The notes beneath the pieces were generated by a model that was not told the DNA's origin, made no database searches, and saw only the letters and a program-made list of their open reading frames with translations. This document shows, in pieces, positions 46,101 to 58,726 of a DNA stretch of 64,000 bases. The position numbers and the translations under genes were made by a program. The DNA is from Baylisascaris procyonis. Its lineage: Eukaryota; Nematoda; Chromadorea; Rhabditida; Ascarididae. The DNA lies in NCBI GenBank assembly GCA_037389465.1, contig JAZARR010000259.1:107501-171500 (forward strand), read 5' to 3'. Each line of letters begins with the position of its first letter. Position 1 is the first letter of the stretch.

Positions 46101-49100
46101 CTAGCGAACGAATAGGTGTTCGTTTGTTGGTAAACGATTGGCAATCATTAGCCGTCAAAGTAAATCCCATCCGGAATCCCTTTACTCTGTACTGAATTTC
46201 GACGTTTCTGCAGTACGAAACTCCGAAATAAATGATGACCACTATGTATGCCATTAGGCTTAGAAATGATAAAGCGAATTTTAGGAAAAATAACCCGATG
46301 GCAGATCGTTTTTCTTTCAGCCGTAGTGCCTATAGAAAATTGTTTGCTGATGCAAAAAAAATTGCACGTTAAGATGTTTGCAGTCGTCAAGGTCCTAATC
46401 ATCATTAAGAGAATTGCAGCAATCATCTAGTGCATGACAATTTTTCGAAATTCCTTCTTGTTGAAAGAATGAAAAGAAAATTTCTCTCAGCTATTTAAAT
46501 TTTTGCTTATAGAAAAATTTTTAAGAGCAGTGTTTTGCATGGGATCACCGTGTATTTATTCGTTCATTGTCAGCCATATCGCTTCCGATTTAGAAATCAA
46601 CTGCACCAATTCCTTAGAGCGTTATAGAGGCGCTCAATCGGTGATTGGTTACCGAGGTGATAACACGTAAAAAATCGTCCAAAATTTTTTTCATTGAAAT
46701 GAGTGAGGGTGTATTTCGGCGTTGATCTCAAAAACCGAATCGAAACATCCTAATATTTACGACAATGAGAAAAGAATAAAAGATCAACAAAGCACCGTAT
46801 AAATTTAAAAAAAAAAATGAGGAATCGAGTGAAAGCAATAAACGCAAAACGTAATGTAAATTGATCTCGCAAAGTCGGCAACTAGCATCTAATCAACACT
46901 GGTCGAATGTTGTAAAAATTTAGCACAGCGAAATGGTTAAACACGAGTGCTGAAACTAATGTTGCAAATGAGTCACCAACATTATTTAGTGAACTCCTCA
47001 CATCACCTCGAGCTATACAATTGCCACCTGCATTTGCTAATATAACAACGAGAAAATTCACCAAATTTAGCGCACGATGGAACGAAGCATAGAAGACATT
47101 ACATAAAATTATAGATAATCTTTTCAATTTGGGAATGTCCACTAAAAGATCCGCATTCAAAGAGATTTTCTCATGTTTAAAGGTTTAAAGGTAAGCTTAT
47201 TAGGTTTAAAGTTCTAAGGTTACTAAGTTTAAAGGGCATTTCCCAGTTCTTTCCATTTGGCCACTATTAATCAATCATCTGACCATTTGACCAATATTCG
47301 ATACTAATTCCCACAAGGTTCTATGCATACTTGAAATAAACCACCACACCGATCTCAGCACAAACAACTGCGAAGAAAAAAATTATACCGTAAAGGTATT
47401 AATGCCATTCACCAAAAATGTCTACTCTGCCGGCTTTGTTATATAAATTTTCCTCATCGCCTTTCACCACTGAAATCGGACTGCAGCATTCTCCACCATG
47501 TGATAATAGAGATTCTTATTTATTTACGACAAGTGGCGAATAACAAATGATAGGCACTGTCATATTGGGCATATCGTATGACGAAAAATGAGGCCGGATG
47601 TCTAGAATTTTCCTCGAATTGATCAATTTAGATCGCAAAAGGCTATTTCATTAAAAAGCTGAACGATATTTACAATAATGCGCAGCGTTACTGAAACAAT
47701 CACGGATAAGCTCAAATGTAGCAGCTCTCATAGAAGAGTACAGGTCTCTTTTTTTCTTCGAAAAGTTATTATGCACTCGATCGGCGCAATCTTTCAGTAC
47801 CCATCAAAATTCGTTAGTCAACTGAAGACTTTCAGGAAAAAAAATCCAACAGAGATCCACAGAAGCGATCGCAAAGATTTATATGAAGCACAAATGACTA
47901 TTGCATTGAATGCTCGAAAGATATTCAATTCATTAATTGCAACGCTAATGCGTAACACTCAAAAACTATTGTATGAGGAAAAAACATAAGCGAACAAATT
48001 GGCTTTAGAATTGTGAGCGGCAAATTTCAAATAAAAACAAAAAAAAAAATTCGTTTCAGATTCTTTATAAACATGGCTTTAAAAAATTTTCCAATCTTTT
48101 CGTTGTTAAGTGCATAACGGCTCGAAATATTATATTAGATAATTTGTAATGCTCTCATTTCCATTTCAGTGATTTTTGCATACGCTACATAAGTACCACT
48201 TCAATTTTTCATCCGCACCAATTAAAATCCGTTGATTGAATGCCGATAATTTAAATTTTTAATATTCGTGTAGAGTAAATTGATGATCACTTAACTTGTT
48301 TAGCTGTAACTTAATAATCACGTTCATCGTATTATGATAGGAATGCGCAAATTATGCAAATGGTGGGAGGAGGTATGCAACTGAAAGGAAATGTAGACTG
48401 GAGAAGAGTGTTGATCGAGTATTTCTGTGGCCTCTTCAGAGTTTCCCTCAACTGTTTAGGCAAAAAAGTGAAAAGCCATATGTAATCAATGTTGCAATCT
48501 CATAGGCTCTCAGACCATACAATTTTGTCTGAGAAAGTGAGAATTCAATTCAATAAGAAATTTTCTCATCATCACTCAAAATAAAGCAAATTTTTACTGT
48601 ATTTTTCATAGTGATGAATCGAGGAATTTCGCATAAAAACGTTCTTAAAATCGATGTTCCCATCATTGAAGACTTAAAGCAGCTGATGGCTCAAACGAAA
48701 TAGAGAACTAATAAAATAAAAGGTTGATAGAGAAAAGATAAAGTATCACTGGCACGGATTCAATGTTTTCAACTGCCACAAGAAATCTTTTAGGATGTTT
48801 CATTAAAATACGCACACAACATTCCTGCATCGATAAAGATACCAAATTGATATGATAATCGCGTGATATGATATCAAAATGATATTCACGATAGTAAAAT
48901 ACTGTCAAACGAATTGCTGACCACCAGCAAACAGCATATCACTAGCATACAATAGGCGAGCCGAATAGCGCTTCCTTTTGCGAAAGAAAATCAAAAACGA
49001 TGAGTCAGCGTAATTCATCGGTACATAAGAGTGAGATGTGAAGCAAATCGCCATGCTATATTTTTCTCGGAAATTTTGCATATAAAACACTTGCGCAATG

Positions 49101-51008
49101 AGTAGAAGATTTTGCTAGAAATCGTTGAGGAGATTCTTATCAAAAGCAACTGTTAGCGAAGCATTTTAGAGGCTATAGATTAACGAAAGAGATGAACAAA
49201 CGAAGTGAACAATTCAACTAGATTAGCCGACACTATAGATGTTTCAATATTTCTCTCGTCTCGGGTATTTTATCGACTAGCTAATATTAAACAGTAAGAA
49301 ATATATTCTTCTACATAAGATTTCTATTTTCTTATTTTCGTGATCTGATTACTAATAAGATTTTTCTATAGAAGATTTCTTTCTATATGCGTTAGTGTTC
49401 ACAGAAGGAAAAATCAGTCGACATCAAATGCATTGAAATTTTTTGGTGCTTTTAAATTCTCATAAATGCAAAGGCCGCAATTAAAAGCAGACTTGAGTGG
49501 TCTAACTGACACTGTATCACGTTATGGAGACCGATAGACAGCATGCCCCACGAGTGGATTGAAAGATATGCAATAGCCAGTTACCCTCAAATGAACTATG
49601 AGAAATTGAAAAAAAATATTGAAGGGAACAGGAAAAAACGAGCTGGAATTTAAAAAGGAAAACAAAAAAATGATGCAGGCAAGGGCGAATTTCTTTCCTC
49701 TGCGCACTCACATAATTGACGGTCACCTAAAATGAATACCCAATTTGTTGAGTGAATATGACAACTCAAGGTTTTATGATAGAAATCCCCTACCGTATGA
49801 GTCAGGAAAGATAGAGATGGACGCAAATGAGATGAATAGTTAAGAGAAAAATGGGGGAAAATATGGAGGAAGGAGGAAGGACAGTGGAGTAGAGCAGAGA
49901 AGTGTAGGATCTAGTAAAGACCTAGAAAACTGGAGCAATATTGAATGGAGCCTTTTACGAAATCAGGAATGCGGCCATCAAAAAAAAAAAAAAGAAAATT
50001 CAAGAATGAGTGGATTTCAGGATGGAATCGAATTTCAAAATCTTTTACGGTAAAATCATTTGCCTCATCCCCGTTGCATATTTAATTGAATTGAACAAAG
50101 CAAGAAGCATAAAACGTCATATACAATCTAGAGGCAAACATACAACGTAAATTCAAAGAGACAACCATCAGATAATCTTGTAATTACGAGAAGTGAAATT
50201 TAATGAACGTTTAATTTGCCCTCAAAGAAAAACGTCAAGTTACCCGCTGATCAATATTCCTCTTCTCAATGTTAAATTCAACTCAATTACCTCTTATCAC
50301 AGGTGCACATTCAAACTCCCACCTATTTTTTAAACTTTCTTCTAGTTCACTTCCTTCATCATTTGAACGTTTTTCAAATCAGAGGTATAGCACTTCCTGC
50401 TATTAATAAACAATTCTGTCACTCATCTAAAATATTTTATTTTAGGTGAACAGCTGCTTTAGAAGGAAATAAACTATGAATGCATTTCATCGAGAGAAAT
50501 GACAATTAAATGCATCATAGAAATGAAGAAATCACAGCGTCAATATGAGGAGGTGTTGAATGACGCCAGCAAAAGCATTTGATGGCGTAAACGGAAACAG
50601 CTTATGCAAGTATTAGCAGTTCTACTGGCTATGTTGTTCAATAGCCATTCAATCTAAGTATACCTTTGCAATTCAAACGGAAGTTACCTAAGTAAACTAT
50701 CAATTGAATTCAACAATTGTGGAATTGTGAATAAAAACTTTTCAACAACTTCCCTAAGTCTATCTGTTAAATTAAGGCTATAAAAATATATTAGAATTGG
50801 ATGGAAATGCTTGAAGATTATCACAGCTCATTCTGTAAAAAAAAAAATGTCACAGCGCTGTAAACATATAAATAATGATAGTATCGATGTAAAACGTTAT
50901 CCTCCGGTTTCCATAAAATCAACCCTTTATTCGTAACCATAAAAATGCCCCCATAGTCGTATTTGGGCGCATTTTGAGTACAAATATCTATCTTTGTTTC
51001 TTGTAGGA
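43198..51008. other. Long AT-rich stretch, no supported gene
   Basis: Contains several 60-130 codon frames of chance length. The longest, minus 45862-46254, is Tyr/Leu/Ser-rich and results from a purine-rich plus strand with repeated AGAGGTAAAC-like words. The plus frame at 47678-47989 (103 codons, ATG start) has acceptable composition but no homology I recognise and no splice evidence. Purine-rich strand asymmetry is also seen near 44530-44580. Confidence 0.45.
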
Positions 51009-51031
51009 GGGCCTAGGGGATGGGAGGAGGG
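51009..51031 (+). other. G-quadruplex motif
   Basis: Four G-runs (51009-51011, 51016-51019, 51022-51024, 51029-51031) with loops CCTA, AT and AGGA satisfy the G3+N1-7 rule. This is rare in such AT-rich DNA. Function not known. Confidence 0.8.
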
Positions 51032-54000
51032 TGGATAGTAGCATAATGAAACAAAAACAATGAAGACACGAAATTTTTATGCAATTGACGCTCGTTGTTA
51101 CTTCCGCTTAATTGTTTTCTAGATAAAGAGTTTTGAGTTCGAAAAACCGGAGTGTCTATTTTCATTCACCTATTATCGATTAATGTGAACGTTTGCTTAG
51201 CGCAACAATGAAGAAAACCAATTATTGAAATTTCGATAGATTTTGCACGAATTGGTCTAGTTTAAAATAAAGTCAAATTACATACGACCGACTTTTTTTT
51301 ATTCTTTTGTAGTATTCGATCGAATCAAGTTCTCTGAACGAAAGGTATATGAATGATCTAAGAAGCTGTCTACAGAGGATTCACTGTAAATTTCAGAATG
51401 GAAATTTCCGCTAGATTTAGGCAGTTTGCAAATGTTCAATGGAAAAGAATCGGCGGCAACTCTAGATAGTTTGTCACTGGCCCAAGAAACATTTCACATA
51501 AATTTGCCAATGAGCCTCAAAGTGCTTTATGCAGAAAGCGGATTCGCTGCAGAACGCAATTGCGACCCTTTTTTTTTTCTCGATAGGAAGCATCACTAGG
51601 GTATGTCGAAAGGCGAATTAGACCACCTTCTAATGTCAGCTGCCGAAAAATTTTACACAAAAATTGAGCAAACCTAATCGTGCAACTAGCAGAAAACAAT
51701 CGCTCGCTTCAATATGAGCATTTTGGGACCTAACCAAATCGTCTTACTTTTGCCAATTTTGTATGCAATTTGTTCATATGAACATACCATGGTTGAATTT
51801 CATGCAAGTGGAAGGAAAAATGGAAGAATTTTGATTGTTTCCTGCAGTATAATAAATTCGGCAACCAATGAAACAAAGAAGTTTCCTTAAAATGATTTTC
51901 TGGAATTTTTTCTGAATCTCGCGTGGATGATCCCTATGACTTCGCCTCGAAAGAGGTATGATTTAAACCGACAAACAGGGAAAGAGGAATTCAAAAGAAA
52001 AGCGCTGCCGACTGATGACGACTGTTCGCGTCGTTGATTGCAGAATTGCTCTCACTGAGCGTGATTGCCCAACAAAGAGGGCGTATGAAAGGATACAACA
52101 CGTGTTGTACAACTCGAGAAATTACACACATTTTCCAGATATAATAGCAAGTTTGGTTAGATGCGCTATGAATGTGCATGCGACAGATGTTTGGTACCAG
52201 CGCTTCCACTTGCACAGCATTGAGGCTGTCCCAGATATTCAGAGGAAAAAAATGCATAAGACAGATTGAGATATGTTTGAAAACTTTGTCAAAAATATTC
52301 AGCGGAGAAATAAACCTGAATTTTGAATAAGTGCAATAAATTTTCAATAAATTTTTTTAATCTTCGATCATTTCGGCAATAAGGTCAAGATGCTAATACC
52401 ATTACTCCTGTGAATAATCCAATATTAGCAATACGATGACAATTGTGCAAAATGTTTACGAAACGCAAAATTCATTTAATAAATCTTTACATATATTAGT
52501 ATATATTTTAATATGCGATTGAATGATTAATACTCACAATAGCTGTCGATGTGTTTGCAAAGTTTGCAAAGCTAATGTGAGGAAGAGATGATTGAAATTA
52601 CCTAAAACTTCATGACAAATTGCTTGCCACCGTTGCAGTAAGACAATCGGATGACTTTGCGCTATTTCGAATACAGCATAATAGTACGACTGCCCCCTCC
52701 CCGTTCCCCTTCGTTTCTCTCTCAAAATTGGTTACGTGTCGGGCATAATGGTCATTTGAGGATTGAAAATATCGCCTACAAAGCTCACCTAAAGAAAATA
52801 ACAAAAATACAACAGTATTTACTGAAATAAGCGAAAGAAACTTCCTACGGCTTTATCAATTTCTAAAGGTCTAGGTAACCTCAAGGTATGTGAAAACATC
52901 TTTAGACCTATTTCATTATTTTGCAGAGATCAGTCAGTATGAATAGAGGTTATACGGCTCAAGGAAAAGATCAACAACTTTCATTTCTTCTTCCATAGGA
53001 AATGCAATGTGGAAAAACCGTGAACGAGAAGAAAAACTTCATAAGGTGCGAATCGTTGGAATTCGGCCCGCTAACATATTGATCGAATTGTTGAATCATC
53101 TTCTGATCACAACCGTCAATATTTAAGAAAACGTTCCCACTCCTCGCAAACAATGTGGGGTTTAAGCTGCTCTCAACATTTTAAAGCTACATTGATCCCG
53201 AACAAATAATGCTGAAGATCAGCAGTTAGTTCCGATTACACGAAAGGAAAATAGGTCGACGGTCTTATTTAATATGAGAGGAAGAAAGAATAGATAAATA
53301 CAGAGAAGGAAAGAGATCGAGGTGGAGATGGAGTTAGGGGTGGAGAAGTTGACGCAACACGATTATGATCTCATAAAATTCAAGTTGTCAGATAGAAAGA
53401 AACACCTTGAAGATATTGCTATCACCCATTCGATAAACCAAATATGTTCATTTAAATGATCACCTCTTCACGTCTCTCAAAAAGTTCATTTGTCTAAAAA
53501 ATTGAAACACGCTATGTTCGTTGTGATTTCGCCTTTAAATAAAGATTCAATTAGCTATGAAATTCTAAATTGTTTTATTCAAAAACGCTGTGTTACGAAT
53601 GCTATAAATGCTTTCCGATGTTTCTTTATTTTAACCTCTTATTCTATATTTCTTATTCACTAAATTTTTATATATCGAAGATTTTGGCACTCTTCATAAG
53701 CATTTATTATACATTTATTGCTATTCTTATTAAATTTCCAACCGATTTACTTTCTATTTCAACAGTTATTCTATATTTCATTTCAATTGTAAAATATTTC
53801 GAATTTGAAGTATCATATTCGCAATTCTCTATTTTAACCATATAAATATCATTTTCTTTCTAAGTATTATTTACCTCTTTTTTTTTGCTTTCATTTCTCC
53901 CAAACATTTCATTGGAAATCTACTTCTTGAGGAATCGATTTATTTGAAAGGCAATCACAAGGTAGATGTGGAATGTGAAGAATGTGCGCAACATTACAAC

Positions 54001-54422
54001 ATCGTTTTGAGTTGATGCCTAATTTCTCTTTTCTTTTTCTGTCTTTATAATGAAATGTCGTTCAAAGTGCACCAAACTAGGCGATGCGTTGGCGGCAAAA
54101 AGGACCCGTATTCAGCACATCCTACCAAACACACATGTTGATTAATTATTTCCTTTTGTATATGTAAACCTCAATATATTATGGTATTCTACAATAGCTG
54201 ACAGCTAGCTGCATATTCCTCTTAGCGAGGTTTACTTTTTTTTCAATAATCTCAACAAGGGCTTGCTAAGATCCACTACACCTCTGCAGTAACATATGAC
54301 ACCAAGAAGATGTAATCTACCGGAAATAGAACCGGTTTTTTTGCATAAACAACTTTGAGCGTCTTCATTAGAAACCGTAAGAGAGCATATCATATAATAT
54401 CGATTATAATGTGACCAATCAC
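51032..54422. other. AT-rich stretch, no supported gene
   Basis: Overlapping plus (52015-52269) and minus (51991-52347) frames have no splice context. At 53560-53880 the plus strand is T-rich with a degenerate unit containing TTATTCTATATTTC at about 53639 and 53766, which accounts for the hydrophobic 91-codon frame there. Confidence 0.5.
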
Positions 54423-54602
54423 TTATCTAAAGGTTGCCTCATCGTTGCCGGGACGAAAACAACTGCTCAGTGCACGCAAGATAGACTGCTGTAATTGCAG
54501 CGCCGCTAATGGTAAGGAACGATAGCAAGGATGCACGTAGAATAATCCTCTAAGCGAATGAAATAATCTCGGGAATATTTCTTTATGCTCATCAGCAGAT
54601 TT
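54423..54602 (-). CDS. Candidate terminal exon, unknown protein
   Basis: Acceptor AAATTTTCAG is followed by 59 open codons and TAA: starts KSADEHKEIFPRLFHSLRG, passes VHPCYRSLPLAALQLQQS, ends RPGNDEATFR. Codon use is less AT-biased than the surroundings and the composition is protein-like. It joins in phase to the short exon at 54989-55027, giving a 72-residue product. No family recognised. Chance cannot be ruled out, since frames of this length are common here. Confidence 0.42.
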   Translation of the reverse strand, partial: KSADEHKEIFPRLFHSLRGLFYVHPCYRSLPLAALQLQQSILRALSSCFRPGNDEATFR

Positions 54603-54655
54603 CTGAAAATTTAATAAATTGATAAAAATTTACTCTATTTGATTTGTTTTTTCAG

Positions 54656-54824
54656 TGCGGAAATTTTCCGAAATGTTTTTGTCTGATTACTTCAAAACCA
54701 GGGCAGAATAAATCGACTCTAAATGTTGGAAAGATCAGATCTTCTAATATTTCTACTGAGAAGTATATATTGCACTCATCTTCCGCTAAGACGTACGCAA
54801 GCCATGAAAATAACGGCAGCTCAC
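54656..54824 (+). CDS. Candidate internal exon, unknown protein
   Basis: Bounded by strong acceptor TTTGTTTTTTCAG and donor CAC|GTATGT, fully open in one frame (56 codons + 1 base). Reads CGNFPKCFCLITSKPGQNKS, then TLNVGKIRSSN and TYASHENNGS. It lies opposite the presumed intron of the minus-strand candidate at 54423-55027, so the two compete unless genes overlap. No partner exon found. Confidence 0.3.
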
Positions 54825-54988
54825 GTATGTGAATGCTCTATTCATGGATCTTAGCACTACATGGAGAATTTGGAGTCTCATCGCCCTTTCTTCTTCCCTT
54901 GAAAGAGGTGTCAGTAACACCCGCCGGTAGCAAATCCTTCAACACCGATGGTTCTCTTAAATAACAAGTAGTAGCCAAGCTTTATTAC

Positions 54989-55027
54989 CTGCGTCACCGG
55001 TGCCTTCATCTGGCCATCAATCTCCAT
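54989..55027 (-). CDS. Candidate first coding exon, partner of 54423-54602
   Basis: ATG then EIDGQMKAPVTQ to donor CAG|GTAATA, phase 0, matching the phase of 54423-54602 across a 386-nt intron. A CAGATTCAG 16-17 bases upstream could serve as a spliced-leader acceptor. Against it: another ATG between that site and this start opens a seven-codon overlapping frame. Confidence 0.3.
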
Positions 55028-57271
55028 ACCTATACTCCATCACCTGAATCTGTACATTTTTAAGGGACTGCTGTTGAAATTTATTCCACTCTTTTTCACT
55101 TAAAAAAGGTGTGCTAATGTTGAATACATAAATACGATTTATACTAGTAAATACACAATTTTATTATAGAATGGTGTATAGTGGCAGGTTTTTGAAGGTG
55201 TGGACACTAACTCACAATCGCATTCCGTCAAAAGTATACGTCATACGCAACGCAACAAAACAACAATTGAAAACACATTTCAAAAACATTCAATTCAATG
55301 AACAAATAGAAAAAAGGGCAGTTGGGAAAATCGGCAAACAAGAAAAACATTCTTTTAGAAAAATGAGGTATGGGAAAAAAGTGAGGGAGAAACAATACCA
55401 GCAGAACTATGCTTATAGGATCCTCAAACGTCCATCCTTTCGATAATCTAAAGCAACACAAGAATTAACTACTTCCTTATAGGAAATGTGTCTTCAAAGT
55501 GCCTTTAAAGGATTGCATTCAAAACAACGCTCCTCAAGAAGGATGGATGTCCACTTCACCGGTGTGACGCTCTCATAATAACTGAAGGGCTATCCGCTTA
55601 TAATGCTACTTCTTACCATTGGAAAGGCCAATAAGACAAAAGGCCGAGAGGAATAGACACCTTAAATGAGTGTTAAATTTATGCAAGGCAATCAATGTTG
55701 AAATACTCTTGCCGCAAGAATCATGGCGAAGATTTTAAAGCCGGTAGTCTGTTGTTAACTAGCCGCAACTGTTGTCTGCTTACGTGCTTTTGCAAATTCG
55801 CTTTGCAAAAGGCGGTTATGGTGAAGCGGCATGCGCGCTTGTACACAGGCGTATCTGTCTATATGCTCACTACAATCGCCTACGCTAGTTACAAATTTTG
55901 ACGTGCAAAGTTGGATACACATAGGATAAGGCAATGTGCCATACCTACCTTGCACGTATCCGTCTACCTTGGCGGAAGTTGTGGATATATGAGGTTGTCA
56001 AAAATTTGAACACATTTTACACCTGCTAGGTTTGGTTGTAATATTTATTTTTACTTTTATTTTTTTTTTTATCATAACCTTTGAAACCTGATTGATGTGA
56101 AGAGCGCAATGCAAAAGATGAACCATCGCGCGTCCCACTGGAACGCCTACGCATTTGTCTAATCCTCTCTTTGAGCGGAATATTTTGGTGCACTTTTCAA
56201 GGAAAGGGCGAATCGGTGCCATTCATTCAATCGTTTCGGTGCAAATTTGTAGTGTGCGTGCACGGAAGCGGATGACGAATTCAACAGCGGCCATAGTTTT
56301 TTTTTCTCGTTGTCCGTTTGCAAATGACGAACATGTACCTAAAGGAATGCTTTCACCTCAGAAATAATCTCTCCGAGGGAGAAACGACGAGGGAAAAAAA
56401 GGTTACCTCTATAAAAACACCTTCGAAGTCATAAAAAAGGCAAGGACCTCTTAGATTACGGTTAATCAGGATGAGATGTGAAGATATAATTTCTTTTATA
56501 GTGAATAAAAATTTTTCAACCAACGGAAGCTGTTTATGTCAGACATTATTCATGCTGGGCCACAGTCGATACTAAATGTGATGGTGCTGAAGCAGTGAGA
56601 CTGAATCAGATATCTTGCTGATATGTGCATGCAAAATGTCACGAATATCGGGACAGATCACCATCATTGCATGCAGTATGACAAGCCCTATTACGTAGTA
56701 GTATTATGTTGGATGTATGCAACGCCCTCGCGGCTTCTATGAGTCTAGCAAAGCAGCATCGTTAGACGCTTTAGTCGTTGTTCCGAGCGCTAAATAGCGA
56801 CTGTTTAAGTGCCTGGAGGAGGGGGGGGGGAGGAGGGAGTCGGCGTCTCTTTAAATTCGCCTCTGAGGAAGTTGTCTGTATTGAACACTTTAGAACGTTT
56901 CACATAGTGTCTCACAACAGGTTGTTGCTTGCATTGCAAGACAATTGTTCCTTGAAAGTGAAAACAAGCAGGACGTTGTTCACCAGTACAGTCTCACGAA
57001 GAATCGTACCAGGATCCCTTCTTCCTATTGGATAAATGGACCACAGAAGAGTCGATCTTACCCTGTGTGTACAGGCTGTTTCCTGACCAACTTATCCATC
57101 GACCCTTGCTGAATCTTGCTAGTGACTTTTAGCTGTTGCCGAAAGGTTAAAACGTTTCGAAAGTGGCCAGAAAACTGCAGCGGGACGTTTCTTGTTAAAA
57201 AATCTCCTCTTTTATAACAAACACCTGCACAATCTAGAAAGAAGGGTGTTGCTCTTGACTCAATGCGTGAT
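55028..57271. other. Intergenic stretch with scattered unsupported frames
   Basis: A minus frame at 56078-56222 (starts MAPIRPFLEKCTKIF) ends at a possible donor CAG|GTTTCA, but no continuing exon was found. A plus frame overlaps it. A G-rich tract lies at 56815-56839 (a run of ten G flanked by GGAGGA and AGGAGGG). Nothing else supported. Confidence 0.4.
56815..56839 (+). repeat. G-rich tract with a run of ten G
   Basis: GGAGGA, then ten G's, then AGGAGGGAG. Could form G-structures or be a slippage-prone sequencing spot. Confidence 0.85.
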
Positions 57272-58726
57272 TCAAGTTGAAGATGCGCCCAAATCTACGA
57301 TGGAATACGCAATGATTTTTAAATTTTCAGCGAAGTCTTTGAGATCGGCAGCGCTGTTCTGCGCACTTTGCAATATCAACATGTTCAGCATTACTGCTTC
57401 GTGTTCATTGCGTATTACTGCCTCATCATTCATTACTTTCCAGAAGTCTTTCCGTTTCACATTATTTCCGACATTGAAGGATGCGGGAATCGCCGAAAAC
57501 ATTTTACTGTCGTTGCCTTTTGACGGTGCTTGCTAGGACGTTCATTTTTCTACCAATGGCGTCAAAATCTTTGGACGGAAGTTTTCAGGACGTCCACATG
57601 AAGTTCACTCTTGTATTTCTCCACAAGATCAGAGAGAAAATTACAAGCGTTCATTTCGAAAGACTTTTTTTCTCAATCCGCTCCATTCCATTTCCCCATC
57701 CCCTTCCCTCCACGTCGAAATTTCTACTTGCATAGAAAATCTCCTTGAAGAATATTCTTGATGCTTTTCACATCATTATCAGCGTATACAACGTTGCTCT
57801 TAAAAGAAATTGTCCACGTATGGTATTTTCCGATTTTCTTCTCGCAGCAAGATTTGATTCCGGTCTCTTCTACTTATATCTGATGGACTGACCTGTGTCA
57901 CTGGCACTCGACTCTGTGCTTCTCTAGACATCTTTTTCATATGCTGCGTTACATATTTTCTATATTTTCAAATATTAAATGCCTTATCCCTAACTTTGGT
58001 TCTTCACCTGTAATTGCTGGACGCTTTGAAAACCTCCTGCTACTACAATTGCCTTACATTCAACTAGCTAATGGATCACGGAATTCGACTGCTATATTCT
58101 ACGCTATGCACATCACAGATGATACCTCCTACGAACGCTGAAATTTTTCATCACTATTGAAAACAGATTCTATATGCTTTCAATCTCCCTGCAACTTGCA
58201 CACGTCTTGCAAAATATCACTATACGTTCTGCAATCAACTGGAAAGGGGGACAATTTCTTTTTGAGGGTTTTCTATGAGTAATAGATTCTACTAAAATAT
58301 CAAAGTGGTTTTGTTAATTCTCCAAAAAATACGGCCCGTTGCAAAAGAACATAAGGAGAGCAGAGTGATGCAAGTCCAAAGGGAAGCAGAGTGAGGAGGT
58401 GCAAGGCGTTCCAATTTTCCTGGAATGATCATCTCTTTCTTTGTGAGGCCTTTAAATATAACTACCATTGCCTCTTCCAATATCAGCTTCAACTTTTTGT
58501 CGACTCCAGCAACTTGCTGGAGTCGACAAAAAATATAACTATCGCAAGCAACAACTTGCCACAAAAAAATTCTCAACTTATTTTCTACCAACATACATCT
58601 GAGGTCACCATTGTGAGTGCTGCAAAGGCCAACTGCAGCTAAAGTCTTATTGTTCTTCGCTGACCAAATCTCTAGTGTGTTCATGCACTGAAGTGACATC
58701 CAGAGTGGCTGAATCCATACCATCAT
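57272..58726 (-). pseudogene. Possible decayed coding region, minus strand
   Basis: Read on the minus strand from high to low coordinates, coding-like pieces succeed each other in shifting frames: a 144-codon frame at 58292-58726 (contains EVENKLRIF-like and LEEAMVVIFKGLTKKEMI stretches), then VVYADNDVKSIKNILQGDF, FLSDLVEKYKSELHVDVLKT, DFDAIGRKMNVLASTVKR and FWKVMNDEAVIRNEHEAVML. They are Lys/Glu/Asp-rich, whereas the plus-strand frames are Ser/Phe/Leu-rich like shadows. The frame changes and intervening stops suggest an old pseudogene or mobile-element remnant. No family recognised. The palindrome at 58494 lies inside it. Confidence 0.3.
58494..58532. repeat. Perfect 39-bp palindrome (19-bp arms, 1-nt centre)
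   Basis: Left arm 58494-58512 (TTTTTGTCGACTCCAGCAA), centre C at 58513, right arm 58514-58532 the exact reverse complement. The bases just outside do not pair. A related AAATATAACTA word occurs on both sides (about 58455 and 58531). Such a palindrome may be a cruciform site, a foldback-element remnant, or the tip of a hairpin RNA. Confidence 0.97.

Noticed and set aside
45862..46254. 130-codon minus-strand open frame
   Set aside because: Tyr/Leu/Ser/Ile-rich product produced by a purine-rich plus strand with repeated GGTAAAC-like words; no splice context; a frame this long is expected about once by chance in the window.
53570..53845. 91-codon hydrophobic plus-strand frame
   Set aside because: Explained by a T-rich degenerate repeat; Phe/Ile/Tyr composition follows the base composition.
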